Both the position numbers and the translations under genes were made by a program. Shown here piece by piece: positions 35,071-44,462 of a DNA stretch of 64,000 bases. The notes beneath the pieces are model-generated. The model was not told the DNA's origin and did no database searches. It saw nothing but the letters and a program-made list of their open reading frames with translations. The DNA is from Thermococcus alcaliphilus (GTDB lineage: Archaea; Methanobacteriota_B; Thermococci; Thermococcales; Thermococcaceae): positions 104,202 to 168,201 of the forward strand of contig NZ_JAMXLV010000024.1 in assembly GCF_024054535.1 (NCBI RefSeq), in the 5' to 3' direction. Every line of letters starts with the position of its first letter. Position 1 is the first letter of the stretch.

Positions 35071-36369
35071 ATGAAGAGGGAAGACCTCCTCCTTACCCTT
35101 TCACTCCTGCTTGTCCTTGAGGGCTATTTAGGGGACAACTTAGCCCCAGCTATTCTCGGCTTTGGGATAGCGGTTTACCTGTTCATGGTGAGGCTTGGAG
35201 TTGAGTTTTCAATTGCCGGGGAGAGATTATTAAGGGAAAACCGTCTTGAGGAGGGTAAGGAGGGAGAGGTCGAGCTGACTCTGGAGAACAAGGGAAGAGA
35301 TGTTGTTGTTAGAATTCTTGAACTGGCTGAGGACTTCGAGGTTTTAGGGAATCTCAGCCTTCCTTTGAAGGAAGGTGAAGTTAGGAAGGTTTCTTATGGT
35401 CTAAGACCAAAGGGGAAGGGTGAGTTCCTCTTAAGGCCCGTGAAAGTTTTGGCTGAAGATATTAGGGGCTTATATTTTGAGGAATTTGAGCTCGGAAGGG
35501 AGGAAAGGATTTACGTTTATCCCTCAGTTGACTCAATAAAGGAGGCCGCGAGGGCTGATTACAACATAAGGCTTGCGGAGCTCTACAAAAAGAGCCAGTT
35601 CGTTGGAACTGAGGGACTTGAGATAAAGGACTTGAGGGAATACCAGCACGGAGATGACTTCAAGAGGATTGACTGGAAGGCTAGCATGAGACTTGGGGAG
35701 CTTATAATAAGGGAGATGCTCAAGGAGAGCGATGCTGACGTTTACATCTTCGTTGACAACACGAGTGAGATGAGGAAGGGGATAAAAAAGGCCAAGGTTG
35801 ACTATGCCTCTACTTTGGCTTTGCAGTTGGCTGCAAACTTGATAAAGAGCTACCGCGTTGGCATGGTGATTTATGATGAGGAGAAGGCTGAGTTCATAAA
35901 GGCATCAAAGTCAATGGCTCAGCTTGAGACTATGAGGAGAAAGCTTAACCTGAGGTGGAAAAGGGGAGAGATGAGCCTTAAGTTCAGGCTTGAGGTGAAG
36001 ATGGGGAAGAGGGCTAGAAAGTTTCTCAATACTATTTTGCCTTTAAAGAAGGGGAGGAGGGGAAGCAAGGGAGTGTTTGAGGGGCTTTCTCTGATAAAGC
36101 AGCCTTCTTTCTTGATATTCATAAGCGATTTGAGCAACCCCTCTGACCTTTATAGGGCTATAGCCCAGGCAAAGTGGAACCATAAGGTTCTTTTGCTCTC
36201 CCCGAATCCGATATTGTTCTATGGTGGGGAATTAGATAGGGAAACATTGAAGAGACTTTATAGGGCCTACCTGGAGAGGGAGAAGCTGCTTAAGAAGTTT
36301 AACGCCCTCGTTCCGACCATAGACCTCGGCCCGAGTGACTACATAAGGGAGATTGCGAAGGTGGTGTGA
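35071..36369 (+). CDS. DUF58 (VWA-like) protein
   Basis: 432 residues. Two N-terminal helices, a beta domain, then the DUF58 signature LREYQHGDDFKRIDWKASMR near residue 190 and a VWA-like metal site in IFVDNTSEMRKG. It is the expected partner of the MoxR ATPase encoded three bases upstream. Exact role in archaea unknown; likely assembly of surface complexes. Confidence 0.9.
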   Translation: MKREDLLLTLSLLLVLEGYLGDNLAPAILGFGIAVYLFMVRLGVEFSIAGERLLRENRLEEGKEGEVELTLENKGRDVVVRILELAEDFEVLGNLSLPLKEGEVRKVSYGLRPKGKGEFLLRPVKVLAEDIRGLYFEEFELGREERIYVYPSVDSIKEAARADYNIRLAELYKKSQFVGTEGLEIKDLREYQHGDDFKRIDWKASMRLGELIIREMLKESDADVYIFVDNTSEMRKGIKKAKVDYASTLALQLAANLIKSYRVGMVIYDEEKAEFIKASKSMAQLETMRRKLNLRWKRGEMSLKFRLEVKMGKRARKFLNTILPLKKGRRGSKGVFEGLSLIKQPSFLIFISDLSNPSDLYRAIAQAKWNHKVLLLSPNPILFYGGELDRETLKRLYRAYLEREKLLKKFNALVPTIDLGPSDYIREIAKVV

Positions 36370-36912
36370 ATGATAGGCGTTGTTGCTTCCCTCCTTGCTG
36401 GAGTGATTTTGAAGGAGTATGCCCTTTTTGCTTCGCCCCTTGTGTTTTTGTTATCGCTCAAAAACAGGGATTTGGGGTTGGTTGGTTATTTCGTTTATGT
36501 TCTGTATTTGGGTTCCAAGGTTTTCGTGGGGGATGTTTACGTTTATGACGAGCTGATGAGAGGGTTGGTGTTCCTGTTGTCTATGGTTTTGCTCTTGGAG
36601 GATGTTTTGAAAAGAGAGGTGAAGGTTGAGAAGTCTGAAATCGTTCCAGTGGCTTTAATATTGGCTGGGGTTTTGCTTCCGGAGAGCTTTGTTGCAGGGG
36701 CAGTGGTGTATTTTTTGGCTTTAAAGCCCGAGTGGAAGATTAGTGCTCCAGTTTTTGGAGTTATAGTAGTTTTTGCGCTTTTTAAGGGATATATTTCAGG
36801 GTTGGGGGTTTCTGGGCAAGTTGTTGTTTTTGGAAGCTTCACGCTTTTCACCATAGCCCTTGCCTTTCTCCTTAGGAGCCTCAAGCGGGTGGAGGTTATG
36901 GAAAAGGTTTGA
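36370..36912 (+). CDS. Hypothetical membrane protein, last gene of MoxR operon
   Basis: 180 residues, nearly all hydrophobic, about six helices, G/V/F-rich. It begins right after the DUF58 stop (GTGTGAATG) so is part of the same operon. No family recognised. Confidence 0.65.
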   Translation: MIGVVASLLAGVILKEYALFASPLVFLLSLKNRDLGLVGYFVYVLYLGSKVFVGDVYVYDELMRGLVFLLSMVLLLEDVLKREVKVEKSEIVPVALILAGVLLPESFVAGAVVYFLALKPEWKISAPVFGVIVVFALFKGYISGLGVSGQVVVFGSFTLFTIALAFLLRSLKRVEVMEKV

Positions 36913-36960
36913 ACAAAAAAGCATATATTGGGTAAATGCTAAACTTGAGGTGGTGGGAGC

Positions 36961-39252
36961 ATGGAGTTTGAGAGGATTTTCAAGCCAAAATTTGCGCTTC
37001 CTCTGATAACTATCATTGCTCTAATTCTCAGGTTGATTCCCTTGAGGTTCAAATACATGCTTGGTTACGACCCTTATTTTCATCTGGCTTATATCGAGGA
37101 AGCCCTAAAAGCAGGAGAGTGGTTCAACTTTTTCACCATCGCAGGCGGTCCCTGGGGGTCTCAGGTTCACAAGTTTCATCCCCTTGGCTTGTGGATGACT
37201 CCAGCCTATGTTTATAAGGTTTTGAAGTTCCTTGGAGTTTCCCTCTACAATGCTTTCAGAATAACCCCGGTTATATTTGGTGTCTTGACCATAGCTTTCT
37301 TCTACTTAGCTTTGCTGAAGCTCTACGATGAGAGGAGGGCTTTTTTTGCCTCTCTTTTCCTTGCACTAAGCTTTGGACACATATTCAGGTCGATGGCTAA
37401 CTACTACAGGGGAGACAACTACATGCTCTTCTGGTACAGCGTTGCTTTAGTAGGGGTTGCATATGCTCTCTCCATGGAGAAAAGACTTGGTTACAAGAGA
37501 TTTGTCTTTTACCTTATTCCAGCCCTTGCGAGCGGTTTTGCTTCGATTTTCTGGCAGGCTTATTATCCGATTTTCATATTCTTGCTTGCAAACGCAGTGT
37601 TTTTAGCCGTAGGTGCTTTTCTCTTGGACGAGAAAAAGCTTTTTGATTCTCTTTTGCTGACATTATCAACTCTTCTGGGGGCGGTTATTGCTAACTCTCT
37701 GGGAGAAAAGTTTGGCTATGGAATGCTGGGTTATGACCAAATGGGTAAAAGGGTCGCGGAAAAGTTAGCCCTTGAGTTTGGCGCAATAAAAGATGCCTAC
37801 CTTCTGATTCATGTCAAATACTTAGTTCCCTTGACCCTTGTATTCATAGTGCTTCTTTTTATTGCAGGTAAATTCGTTAAGGACGTTAGATTAAAGGCAG
37901 GAATTCTAATTGGGCTTGGATTGCTGGGTGTTTTCGTGCTCTTCTATAGGTTTGAAGCCCTGAAGGAGCTATCAACTGGCTTCGGCATTTTTAAAGAAGC
38001 CCCCATAACGGAAACTCGCCCTTCCACCTTTAACGACCTCTGGAATGCCTTTGCACTCTCCATGTTTTTAACTCCCCTCTTTTTCCTGAAGTTCGGGAGA
38101 GCCAAAGTTCAGGACTTTATGCTCCTCGGGCTTATCGTGCCGAGCGTTTACATGATCAAGACGTGGACTAGGTTTTTATTCATAGGCTCCATGGGAATTG
38201 CCCTGATGGCTGGCTTTGGTCTCTGGGAGCTTCACAGCGTTTTAAAGCCCAAACTTGATGGTAAAAAGGGTCTTGCAGTTGGTTTAACTTTACTCCTCAT
38301 AGTTCCTTCTGCAAACGTCTTTGTGACTCTGGATAGAGTGTGGAAGGAAAAGCCCTTTATGAACGAGCACTGGGAGAGGGCTTTAACCTGGCTTAGAGAG
38401 AACTCAAATGATAACGATATAGTTCTGGCTTGGTGGGACTACGGTCACTGGGTTACCTATTACTCAAGAAGGTCTCCAGTTGCTCAGGGAAGTCCAAACA
38501 CTAATGTTGCTCTGTACTACTTAGGAAAGCTCGACGAGAACTGGGCTATGGGTCTTGGAGTTGATTACGTGGTTGTTTCTTATTACGACTTCCTCAAGTT
38601 CGGTGCTATCGTTGATACCGCGAGAATGCATCCCAAGTATAACATAACGGAGGAATACGGGATAGTCATATTGCCCATGGTTTCCTCCCTTGGGGCGTTT
38701 GTCTTTCAGAGGGATAACTACAGGGTGATTGTCAAGCCCGATGACAGGTGGAACATTGTGGTGAACGTTGATGGAAGGGCTTTAGCTCCAAAGGAGGTTT
38801 ATGTGGAATACAAAGAGAAAATAATAAAGCCGGAGCTTACCTCCCCCAATTCCAATGCTTACCTCTACATAAACCTGAACTACAGGTACGCTATTTTAAT
38901 GAACGAAGAGACATTCAACACAACTCTTGCTAATCTATTCATAAAGCCGGAGGAGCCCTATGAGCTGGTTTATTCCGATGGGGGTATTGTGAAGATACTT
39001 AAACTCAAGCACCCCAATGTGAGAATTGAAAAGGCTAATGGAAAGATAATCTTTCACTTTGAGAACGCAACCGGAACGAGATTAGGAATCGGGGGCTTCC
39101 TCGACAACGGAACGATGGTCTTTAGCAAGTGGTATCCCGTTAAAGGGTTAGAGGAATTCGAGCTGCCAAGTGAAGTCAACGGCACGGTGATAAGGTATGC
39201 CTATGCGGAGGGCAAAAAGGTCGTCGACAGGGGAATTTTCAGAAGGAGGTGA
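36961..39252 (+). CDS. aglB: Oligosaccharyltransferase STT3/AglB, short form
   Basis: 763 residues, shorter than the roughly 970-residue long form of Thermococcales. About 13 helices fill the first 450 residues; the first outside loop has GYDPYFHLAYIEEA with the metal-binding Asp. The hallmark WWDYGHW lies at about residue 491 in the soluble C-terminal domain. The enzyme moves lipid-linked glycans to Asn in N-x-S/T sites. It heads the glycan locus and has its own GGTGGGAGC ribosome site. Confidence 0.95.
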   Translation: MEFERIFKPKFALPLITIIALILRLIPLRFKYMLGYDPYFHLAYIEEALKAGEWFNFFTIAGGPWGSQVHKFHPLGLWMTPAYVYKVLKFLGVSLYNAFRITPVIFGVLTIAFFYLALLKLYDERRAFFASLFLALSFGHIFRSMANYYRGDNYMLFWYSVALVGVAYALSMEKRLGYKRFVFYLIPALASGFASIFWQAYYPIFIFLLANAVFLAVGAFLLDEKKLFDSLLLTLSTLLGAVIANSLGEKFGYGMLGYDQMGKRVAEKLALEFGAIKDAYLLIHVKYLVPLTLVFIVLLFIAGKFVKDVRLKAGILIGLGLLGVFVLFYRFEALKELSTGFGIFKEAPITETRPSTFNDLWNAFALSMFLTPLFFLKFGRAKVQDFMLLGLIVPSVYMIKTWTRFLFIGSMGIALMAGFGLWELHSVLKPKLDGKKGLAVGLTLLLIVPSANVFVTLDRVWKEKPFMNEHWERALTWLRENSNDNDIVLAWWDYGHWVTYYSRRSPVAQGSPNTNVALYYLGKLDENWAMGLGVDYVVVSYYDFLKFGAIVDTARMHPKYNITEEYGIVILPMVSSLGAFVFQRDNYRVIVKPDDRWNIVVNVDGRALAPKEVYVEYKEKIIKPELTSPNSNAYLYINLNYRYAILMNEETFNTTLANLFIKPEEPYELVYSDGGIVKILKLKHPNVRIEKANGKIIFHFENATGTRLGIGGFLDNGTMVFSKWYPVKGLEEFELPSEVNGTVIRYAYAEGKKVVDRGIFRRR

Positions 39253-39463
39253 GAAGGAAGATGAAACAGATTGTTGCAATAAATTTAAATTCCTAGCGTA
39301 TTGTTATACCTCAAAATCTTTGGATACTAACGAAAAACCTTAAAAGCTCCTTAATAACATTAAAATTGGTAAAAGCCGTGCTCAAGGAGAGTATAAATAA
39401 GTTGAAGTCTATGGAACAACGGAGATATTTAAGCTCTGAAGGTGTCTCTAAAAGGTGGATAAT

Positions 39464-40336
39464 ATGAAAACCCTCATAGTGATTCCAGCCTACAATGAAG
39501 AATTAACGATTGGCTCAGTTGTTGCCCTTGCTAAGAAATATGGGGATGTTCTTGTTGTTGATGATGGTTCTTATGATAGAACTTCTGAGATAGCTCAAAA
39601 GGCAGGAGCAGTTGTTATTCGCCATAAGGTTAACATGGGTAAAGGAGCTGCCCTAAAGAGCGGTTTTGAGTATGCTTTGAGTCAAGATTATGATATTGTT
39701 ATAACCATAGATGCCGATGGTCAGCACAATCCGGATGAGATACCTCTTCTGGTTGATCCCATAATGAAAGGGGAAGCCGACTTGGTTATAGGTTCCCGCT
39801 ATTTAAATGGGAGCAAAGAGAAAATTCCACTCTACAGGCGCCTTGGTCTATGGGTTCTCAACAAGGGCACAAAGGCTGTCTCTGGGTTGGAAGTTGATTC
39901 GCAGAGTGGCTTCAGGGCTATGAACAGAAAAGTCCTTGAGAGTATAGATCTTGAGAGTGAGGACTACTCAGTGGAAACCGACATGGTGGTAAAAGCCAAA
40001 GAAAAAGGAATCAGGATCAGGGAAGTGCCAATAAGTGTCCGTTACGACGTTCCAAAAAAGCACAAGAAAAATCCTCTCTCCCACGGGCTCAGTGTTCTGG
40101 CTTCCATCGTAAGCCTTATTGGATATAGAAGACCTTTGTTGCTGTTTGGGATCTTAAGCCTGGCTTCGTTTATTGTTGCTGGAGTGCTGGCGTATTTAGC
40201 CCTTGAGCCCTATTATCATGGTGGACGAGTATTCTTGACTCAGGCCATTGGTGCGGGCATATTTACGATAATTGGGATTCAACTATTCGTTGCTGGACTG
40301 ATGCTGAATGTTTTAGCGAGGATAGTGAGGGAGTAA
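39464..40336 (+). CDS. GT2 polyprenol-phosphate sugar synthase-like glycosyltransferase
   Basis: 290 residues. GT-A core with IPAYNEELTIGSVVALA, VVDDGSYDRT and the metal DxD ITIDADGQH. The tail has two membrane helices (IL..ASFIVAGVLAYL and GIFTIIGIQLFVAGL). This is the dolichol-phosphate glucose/mannose synthase layout, which makes the lipid-linked donors used by GT-C enzymes. ATG 39464 follows AGGTGG. The 210 bases upstream hold no gene. Confidence 0.88.
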   Translation: MKTLIVIPAYNEELTIGSVVALAKKYGDVLVVDDGSYDRTSEIAQKAGAVVIRHKVNMGKGAALKSGFEYALSQDYDIVITIDADGQHNPDEIPLLVDPIMKGEADLVIGSRYLNGSKEKIPLYRRLGLWVLNKGTKAVSGLEVDSQSGFRAMNRKVLESIDLESEDYSVETDMVVKAKEKGIRIREVPISVRYDVPKKHKKNPLSHGLSVLASIVSLIGYRRPLLLFGILSLASFIVAGVLAYLALEPYYHGGRVFLTQAIGAGIFTIIGIQLFVAGLMLNVLARIVRE

Positions 40337-40442
40337 AAGAGGTTGAATTAGTGTGAGAATTGCACCAATTGGTTCCAGAGGGATACCTAGTAAGTATGGA
40401 TATAAACCAAAAGTATGAGAAAATAAGCTGGGTGAGTGCAAT

Positions 40443-41657
40443 ATGGGAATAAGAGTTGCAATGCTTGCTCCAGAATTTCTGCCTGTCTGGGGAGGAGTTG
40501 GAACGTATGCAGTGGAACTTGTTAGAAATTTTCCGGAGGATGTTGAAGTTCACGTGATTACTCCTTTCAGGGAGCGGATAGGAGATAAGATGGCATCTTC
40601 TGCGGATTATGACTTTGAGAAGATGTTTGGTAATAATGTCCATATACACTTTCTGAGCAAGGCTAGGGATACGTTTATTTATAATGCCAAGTTCCAGTTA
40701 GCTATATGGAGATCACTAAAAGATATTGTCAGAAGAGAGGGTATTAATATTGTTCATAGTGCTGGCGGTCTACCTGATTTACTTATTAATCCGAGTGAGT
40801 TAGAAGTGCCGATTGTCAACACGATTCATTCTACGCTGAGATGGCAGATTAATGATTTAAGAGAGATTAGCTTCTCAGAAATGGAGTTTTCGGAGAAAAT
40901 GACCAAAATTCTAGCTCTAGGACTAAAATGGTTAGAAGATATGTATTACAAAAAGAGATTTAACCTTATTACGGTCTCACAATTCGGAAAGAAGAGAATA
41001 GTAAAAGAAAATAATATTCCATGTGAATATATAGAAGTTATTCATAATGGAGTGGACGTTGAAAGGTTCACTCCACAAAATAGGAGGAAAGCAAAGGAAT
41101 TATATGGAGACATTATAGAAAAAGAGGGAGTAAAAGTTCTTTATTTATCAAGATTTGTCGCTAGAAAAGGGTTCAATCTTCTTTTGAGGGCGATTCCGGA
41201 AGTTTTAAAAAAAGTTGATGCACACTTCATATTCGCAGGACCGGGTATTAAGCCCAATTTTGAGGTTTTTAGGATTCCAAAGGGGACTTACACATATTTG
41301 GGATATGTTTATCCACCAGATTATTTATATTCGATTGCTGACATCTTTGTATTACCGAGCTTTACTGAGAATTTTCCAATGAGTGTTCTCGAAGCTATGG
41401 CTTCTGAAGTCTGTGTATTGGCTACAAATGTTGGAGGAATACCAGAAATGGTAAAAAATAAATACAACGGTCTGCTTATACCTACAAAAGATGTCGATGC
41501 GTTAATTCGTTCGCTGGTTTATCTCATTGAAAATGATAGAGAAAGGAAGAAGATGGCAAAAAATGCTAGGAGAACGGTAGTGGAGAAGTTTACTTGGAAA
41601 AAGTCAGCTGAACTGACCTTGGAATATTACAAGGAAATACTGGAGGAGGGAAAGTGA
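40443..41657 (+). CDS. GT4-family glycosyltransferase
   Basis: 404 residues, GT-B fold. N-terminal LAPEFLPVWGGVGTYAVEL (the acceptor-side glycine loop) and a donor-binding E-x7-E region PSFTENFPMSVLEAMASE. The linker HNGVDVERFTP is typical. Cytoplasmic, adding a sugar to the growing lipid-linked glycan; donor unknown. The next gene starts two bases after its stop. Confidence 0.9.
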   Translation: MGIRVAMLAPEFLPVWGGVGTYAVELVRNFPEDVEVHVITPFRERIGDKMASSADYDFEKMFGNNVHIHFLSKARDTFIYNAKFQLAIWRSLKDIVRREGINIVHSAGGLPDLLINPSELEVPIVNTIHSTLRWQINDLREISFSEMEFSEKMTKILALGLKWLEDMYYKKRFNLITVSQFGKKRIVKENNIPCEYIEVIHNGVDVERFTPQNRRKAKELYGDIIEKEGVKVLYLSRFVARKGFNLLLRAIPEVLKKVDAHFIFAGPGIKPNFEVFRIPKGTYTYLGYVYPPDYLYSIADIFVLPSFTENFPMSVLEAMASEVCVLATNVGGIPEMVKNKYNGLLIPTKDVDALIRSLVYLIENDRERKKMAKNARRTVVEKFTWKKSAELTLEYYKEILEEGK

Positions 41658-41658
41658 T

Positions 41659-42861
41659 ATGAAGAAGGATTTAAACGTTTTAGTTATAGCCCCTTTTTAT
41701 GACATTTTTCCATTTGTTGGAGACCTAATAGATGCAACAGCAAAATATGTCAGCAGCATAGATGTTTTGATTCACCATAATTACTTAGCTGAACTTGCTC
41801 CGTACATACCTTTTTCCTATTTTAGATGGGTTGAAAAGTTCACAAAGAAGAACATAGCCGGTCTTAGATCGAAGCCCTCTAATGTTAAGGTTCATGTCCT
41901 TTCAACCCTCTATCTCATGCCAGATGGTCGAAATCGGGGACTTGGGGACAAGCTTTACAAAAAATTTTCAGAGTATATCAAAAAACAAGGGTTAACTTTT
42001 GATATTATCCATGCACATGTTCACTGGCCTCAAGGTTATGTTGCAGTTAAGTTGGGAAAAGAGTTTAACGTTCCGGTGGTAGTCACAGTTCATGCAAATC
42101 GGACTAAATTGGAGGAATCTATTGAATGGAACCGTAAGGATATTTTATTCGTCTTTAAGAATGCTGACGCACTAATACGGGTTAACAAAGCCGACATAGA
42201 GTTTCTTAAAAACTTGGGGGCAAAAAGAGTTTATGGTATTCCCAACGGATTCAATCCGGCCAAGTTTCCATTTCTGCCGAAGGATTTTGCAAGAAAAGAG
42301 TTGGGTTTACCTTTGGATAAAAAAATCATTCTAAACGTGGCAGTCTTAAAGCCTTGGAAGGGCCACAAATATCTCATTGAAGCTGTTGATGTACTCAGGG
42401 AAAAAATACCTGACATTTTGTGCTATATTGGCAGTAATGGTCCTTTATATGATTACTTACGAAGGCTTATTGAAAAAAAGGGATTAGAAGAGAATGTCAA
42501 ACTTCTGGGGTACATCCCTGATGAAAAATTGCCTCTATGGATGAATGCCGCAGATTTGTTTGTTCTGCCAAGTCTCAACGAAGGAAATCCCACAGTAATG
42601 TTTGAGGCTCTTGGCGTTGGTTTGCCATTTGTTGGTACTACGGTGGGGGGAGTGCCGGAAGTAATAACCTCTGAAGACTACGGGCTACTCTGCAAGCCTG
42701 GAGACCCCCAGGATTTGGCAGAGAAAATCTTAATAGCTCTTGAGAGGAACTGGGACAGAGATAAGATCAGAAAGTATGCCGAGCAATTTACTTGGGAAAA
42801 TATTGCGAAGCGGGTAGTAAATGTGTATGAGGAAGTATTAGAAGAGACTAGAAAAACTTAG
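41659..42861 (+). CDS. GT4-family glycosyltransferase
   Basis: 400 residues, GT-B. HAHVHWPQGYVAVKLG and PNGFNPAKFP are linker features; PSLNEGNPTVMFEALGVGLP holds the donor-site glutamates. Its last 60 residues (EDYGLLC...KYAEQFTWENIAKRV) resemble a decayed piece found at 44275, so a related gene once lay downstream. Confidence 0.9.
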   Translation: MKKDLNVLVIAPFYDIFPFVGDLIDATAKYVSSIDVLIHHNYLAELAPYIPFSYFRWVEKFTKKNIAGLRSKPSNVKVHVLSTLYLMPDGRNRGLGDKLYKKFSEYIKKQGLTFDIIHAHVHWPQGYVAVKLGKEFNVPVVVTVHANRTKLEESIEWNRKDILFVFKNADALIRVNKADIEFLKNLGAKRVYGIPNGFNPAKFPFLPKDFARKELGLPLDKKIILNVAVLKPWKGHKYLIEAVDVLREKIPDILCYIGSNGPLYDYLRRLIEKKGLEENVKLLGYIPDEKLPLWMNAADLFVLPSLNEGNPTVMFEALGVGLPFVGTTVGGVPEVITSEDYGLLCKPGDPQDLAEKILIALERNWDRDKIRKYAEQFTWENIAKRVVNVYEEVLEETRKT

Positions 42862-42899
42862 AAATTAGCCACAAAATAATATCCGGGAGAGGGATCAAA

Positions 42900-44255
42900 A
42901 TGAAAGATAAAAAAATTGCTATAATCGGTCTTGATGGAGCTAACAAAACAACAGCCAAGCTTGTGGGAGTAGAGGCCCAACTTCATGACTTCATCTCAAC
43001 GATCCCTCCGTATACTCCTCCCGCTTGGACTTCTATTCTAACCGGAGTAAATCCTGCTAAGCATGGGATAATTGGATGGCAGAAAGTTGATAGGATGTCG
43101 TTTAAGAGCAGGCTAGCGACATCGAGAGATGTAAAATATCCTCGCCTTCCTGAGATTCTTAGCTCTGCTAATATGAAGAGTGTAATAATTAATCTTCCCA
43201 TGACTTATCCTATAACTTGGGCTGATCCAGAAAATACAATTGTCGTTTCAGATTGGATGGCTCCCAAACAAACGATATTCCCAAAAAAACTTGAAGAGCA
43301 ATATAGGGAATTTCTAATAGATCCACCCCATCAATGGTGGCAAGAATCAGACAGAGATGAATACGCTGATAAGGTGAAAGAGTTCACAGAGACACGTCTT
43401 TCTGTCTATTATGATCTTCTCGAAAAGATAGATTGGAACTTATATTTTATCGTTTTTAGTGAGACTGATTGGTTTTCTCACTGGATGCCTCAAATTCTTG
43501 AAGGTAAAGACGAACACGTAGTGAAACCAACGTTTAAATTAATCAGAGAATTTATTAACGAGGTTGAATCTATTGCAGATATAGTGTTCATTGTGAGTGA
43601 CCATGGATTCCAAAAGATTGACAAGGTGTTTTACATAAATGAAGCACTTGCTCAAAACGGTTTCATCAGGTATAGTGGGTTTAAATTCAGGATGGCTAAT
43701 ACTGCTAAAAAGTTAATTAGAAGAAGCAATATTCTAGCTGAAGTATTATACAAGTTAATTCCCAAAAGCAAGATCTCAGTTAATTCGATGTCATATGCTA
43801 TTTCAGAGGCAGTTGCTATGTTGATAGAATCTGAAACATGGGGGCTATACTTGAAAAACAGAGAAAACATAAAAGAAGTCATTAATGCGCTAACTGACTA
43901 TCCTGAGATTGTTGATGTTGTGCCTTCCAAGCTTATTCACAAGGGCCCTCTCAGCAGATACCTTCCAGATTTGTTCGTGATTCCCGCTGAGGGTGTAAGT
44001 GTATCTGATGAACTCAGTGGAACAATTACCAAACAAGTCGTTAAAGGGGATCATGAAATTAAAGGTATATTCTCGTTTCGGGGAGAGGGTGTGAAAGAAG
44101 ATATACTGTTTAACAAGACTCCGAGGGTCTATGACATTGTACCCACTGTGCTTCATATATTCGGACTGCCAATTCCAAGCGATACGGATGGTAGGATTTT
44201 AAAAGAGATTTTTGAAGAGGATTCGGAATTGTCAAAGAAGCAACCAATTGAATAA
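42900..44255 (+). CDS. Alkaline-phosphatase-superfamily phosphodiesterase-like protein
   Basis: 451 residues. Metal/nucleophile motifs: IIGLDGANK (first Asp), nucleophile Thr in YTPPAWTSILTG, and FIVSDHGFQKID. Such nucleotide-pyrophosphatase-like proteins hydrolyse phospho- or sulfo-esters, or transfer such groups on surface glycans. The position among glycosyltransferases suggests glycan modification. A related protein is encoded at 53533. Confidence 0.85.
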   Translation: MKDKKIAIIGLDGANKTTAKLVGVEAQLHDFISTIPPYTPPAWTSILTGVNPAKHGIIGWQKVDRMSFKSRLATSRDVKYPRLPEILSSANMKSVIINLPMTYPITWADPENTIVVSDWMAPKQTIFPKKLEEQYREFLIDPPHQWWQESDRDEYADKVKEFTETRLSVYYDLLEKIDWNLYFIVFSETDWFSHWMPQILEGKDEHVVKPTFKLIREFINEVESIADIVFIVSDHGFQKIDKVFYINEALAQNGFIRYSGFKFRMANTAKKLIRRSNILAEVLYKLIPKSKISVNSMSYAISEAVAMLIESETWGLYLKNRENIKEVINALTDYPEIVDVVPSKLIHKGPLSRYLPDLFVIPAEGVSVSDELSGTITKQVVKGDHEIKGIFSFRGEGVKEDILFNKTPRVYDIVPTVLHIFGLPIPSDTDGRILKEIFEEDSELSKKQPIE

Positions 44256-44274
44256 ATATCACGGAGGGTAATAG

Positions 44275-44430
44275 ATGTCAACAAGGTTTGAGCTGGAGAT
44301 AATGATCTCAAAAGACTATGGATTGCTCAGGACTCGGTGGGAAAGGATTTTAGTAAGTTTTGGACAAAAAAGGAGATATAAAGAAAAAGAGATATGCAGA
44401 GCAGTTCTCCTGGGAAATATAGTGAAGTAA
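44275..44430 (+). pseudogene. Decayed C-terminus of a GT4 glycosyltransferase
   Basis: One frame gives SKDYGLL (compare SEDYGLL near the end of the GT4 at 41659) and, about 90 bases later in another frame, RYAEQFSWE (compare KYAEQFTWE). The block between is shorter than in the intact gene. A 51-codon open frame (ATG 44275, GGAGGG upstream) runs over it but is frameshifted relative to the glycosyltransferase, so it is probably meaningless. Confidence 0.6.
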
Positions 44431-44462
44431 GTGGCGATGATTTATAAGGGAGGTGCTGCAAG

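Noticed and set aside
39253..39463. Small RNA or gene in the gap after aglB
   Set aside because: AT-rich, no C/D-box set, hairpin or open frame that I can support; only the promoter of the next gene is likely.
44275..44430. A real 51-codon gene with a GGAGGG ribosome site
   Set aside because: Matches to the GT4 tail fall in different frames across it, so it is better explained as decayed sequence.
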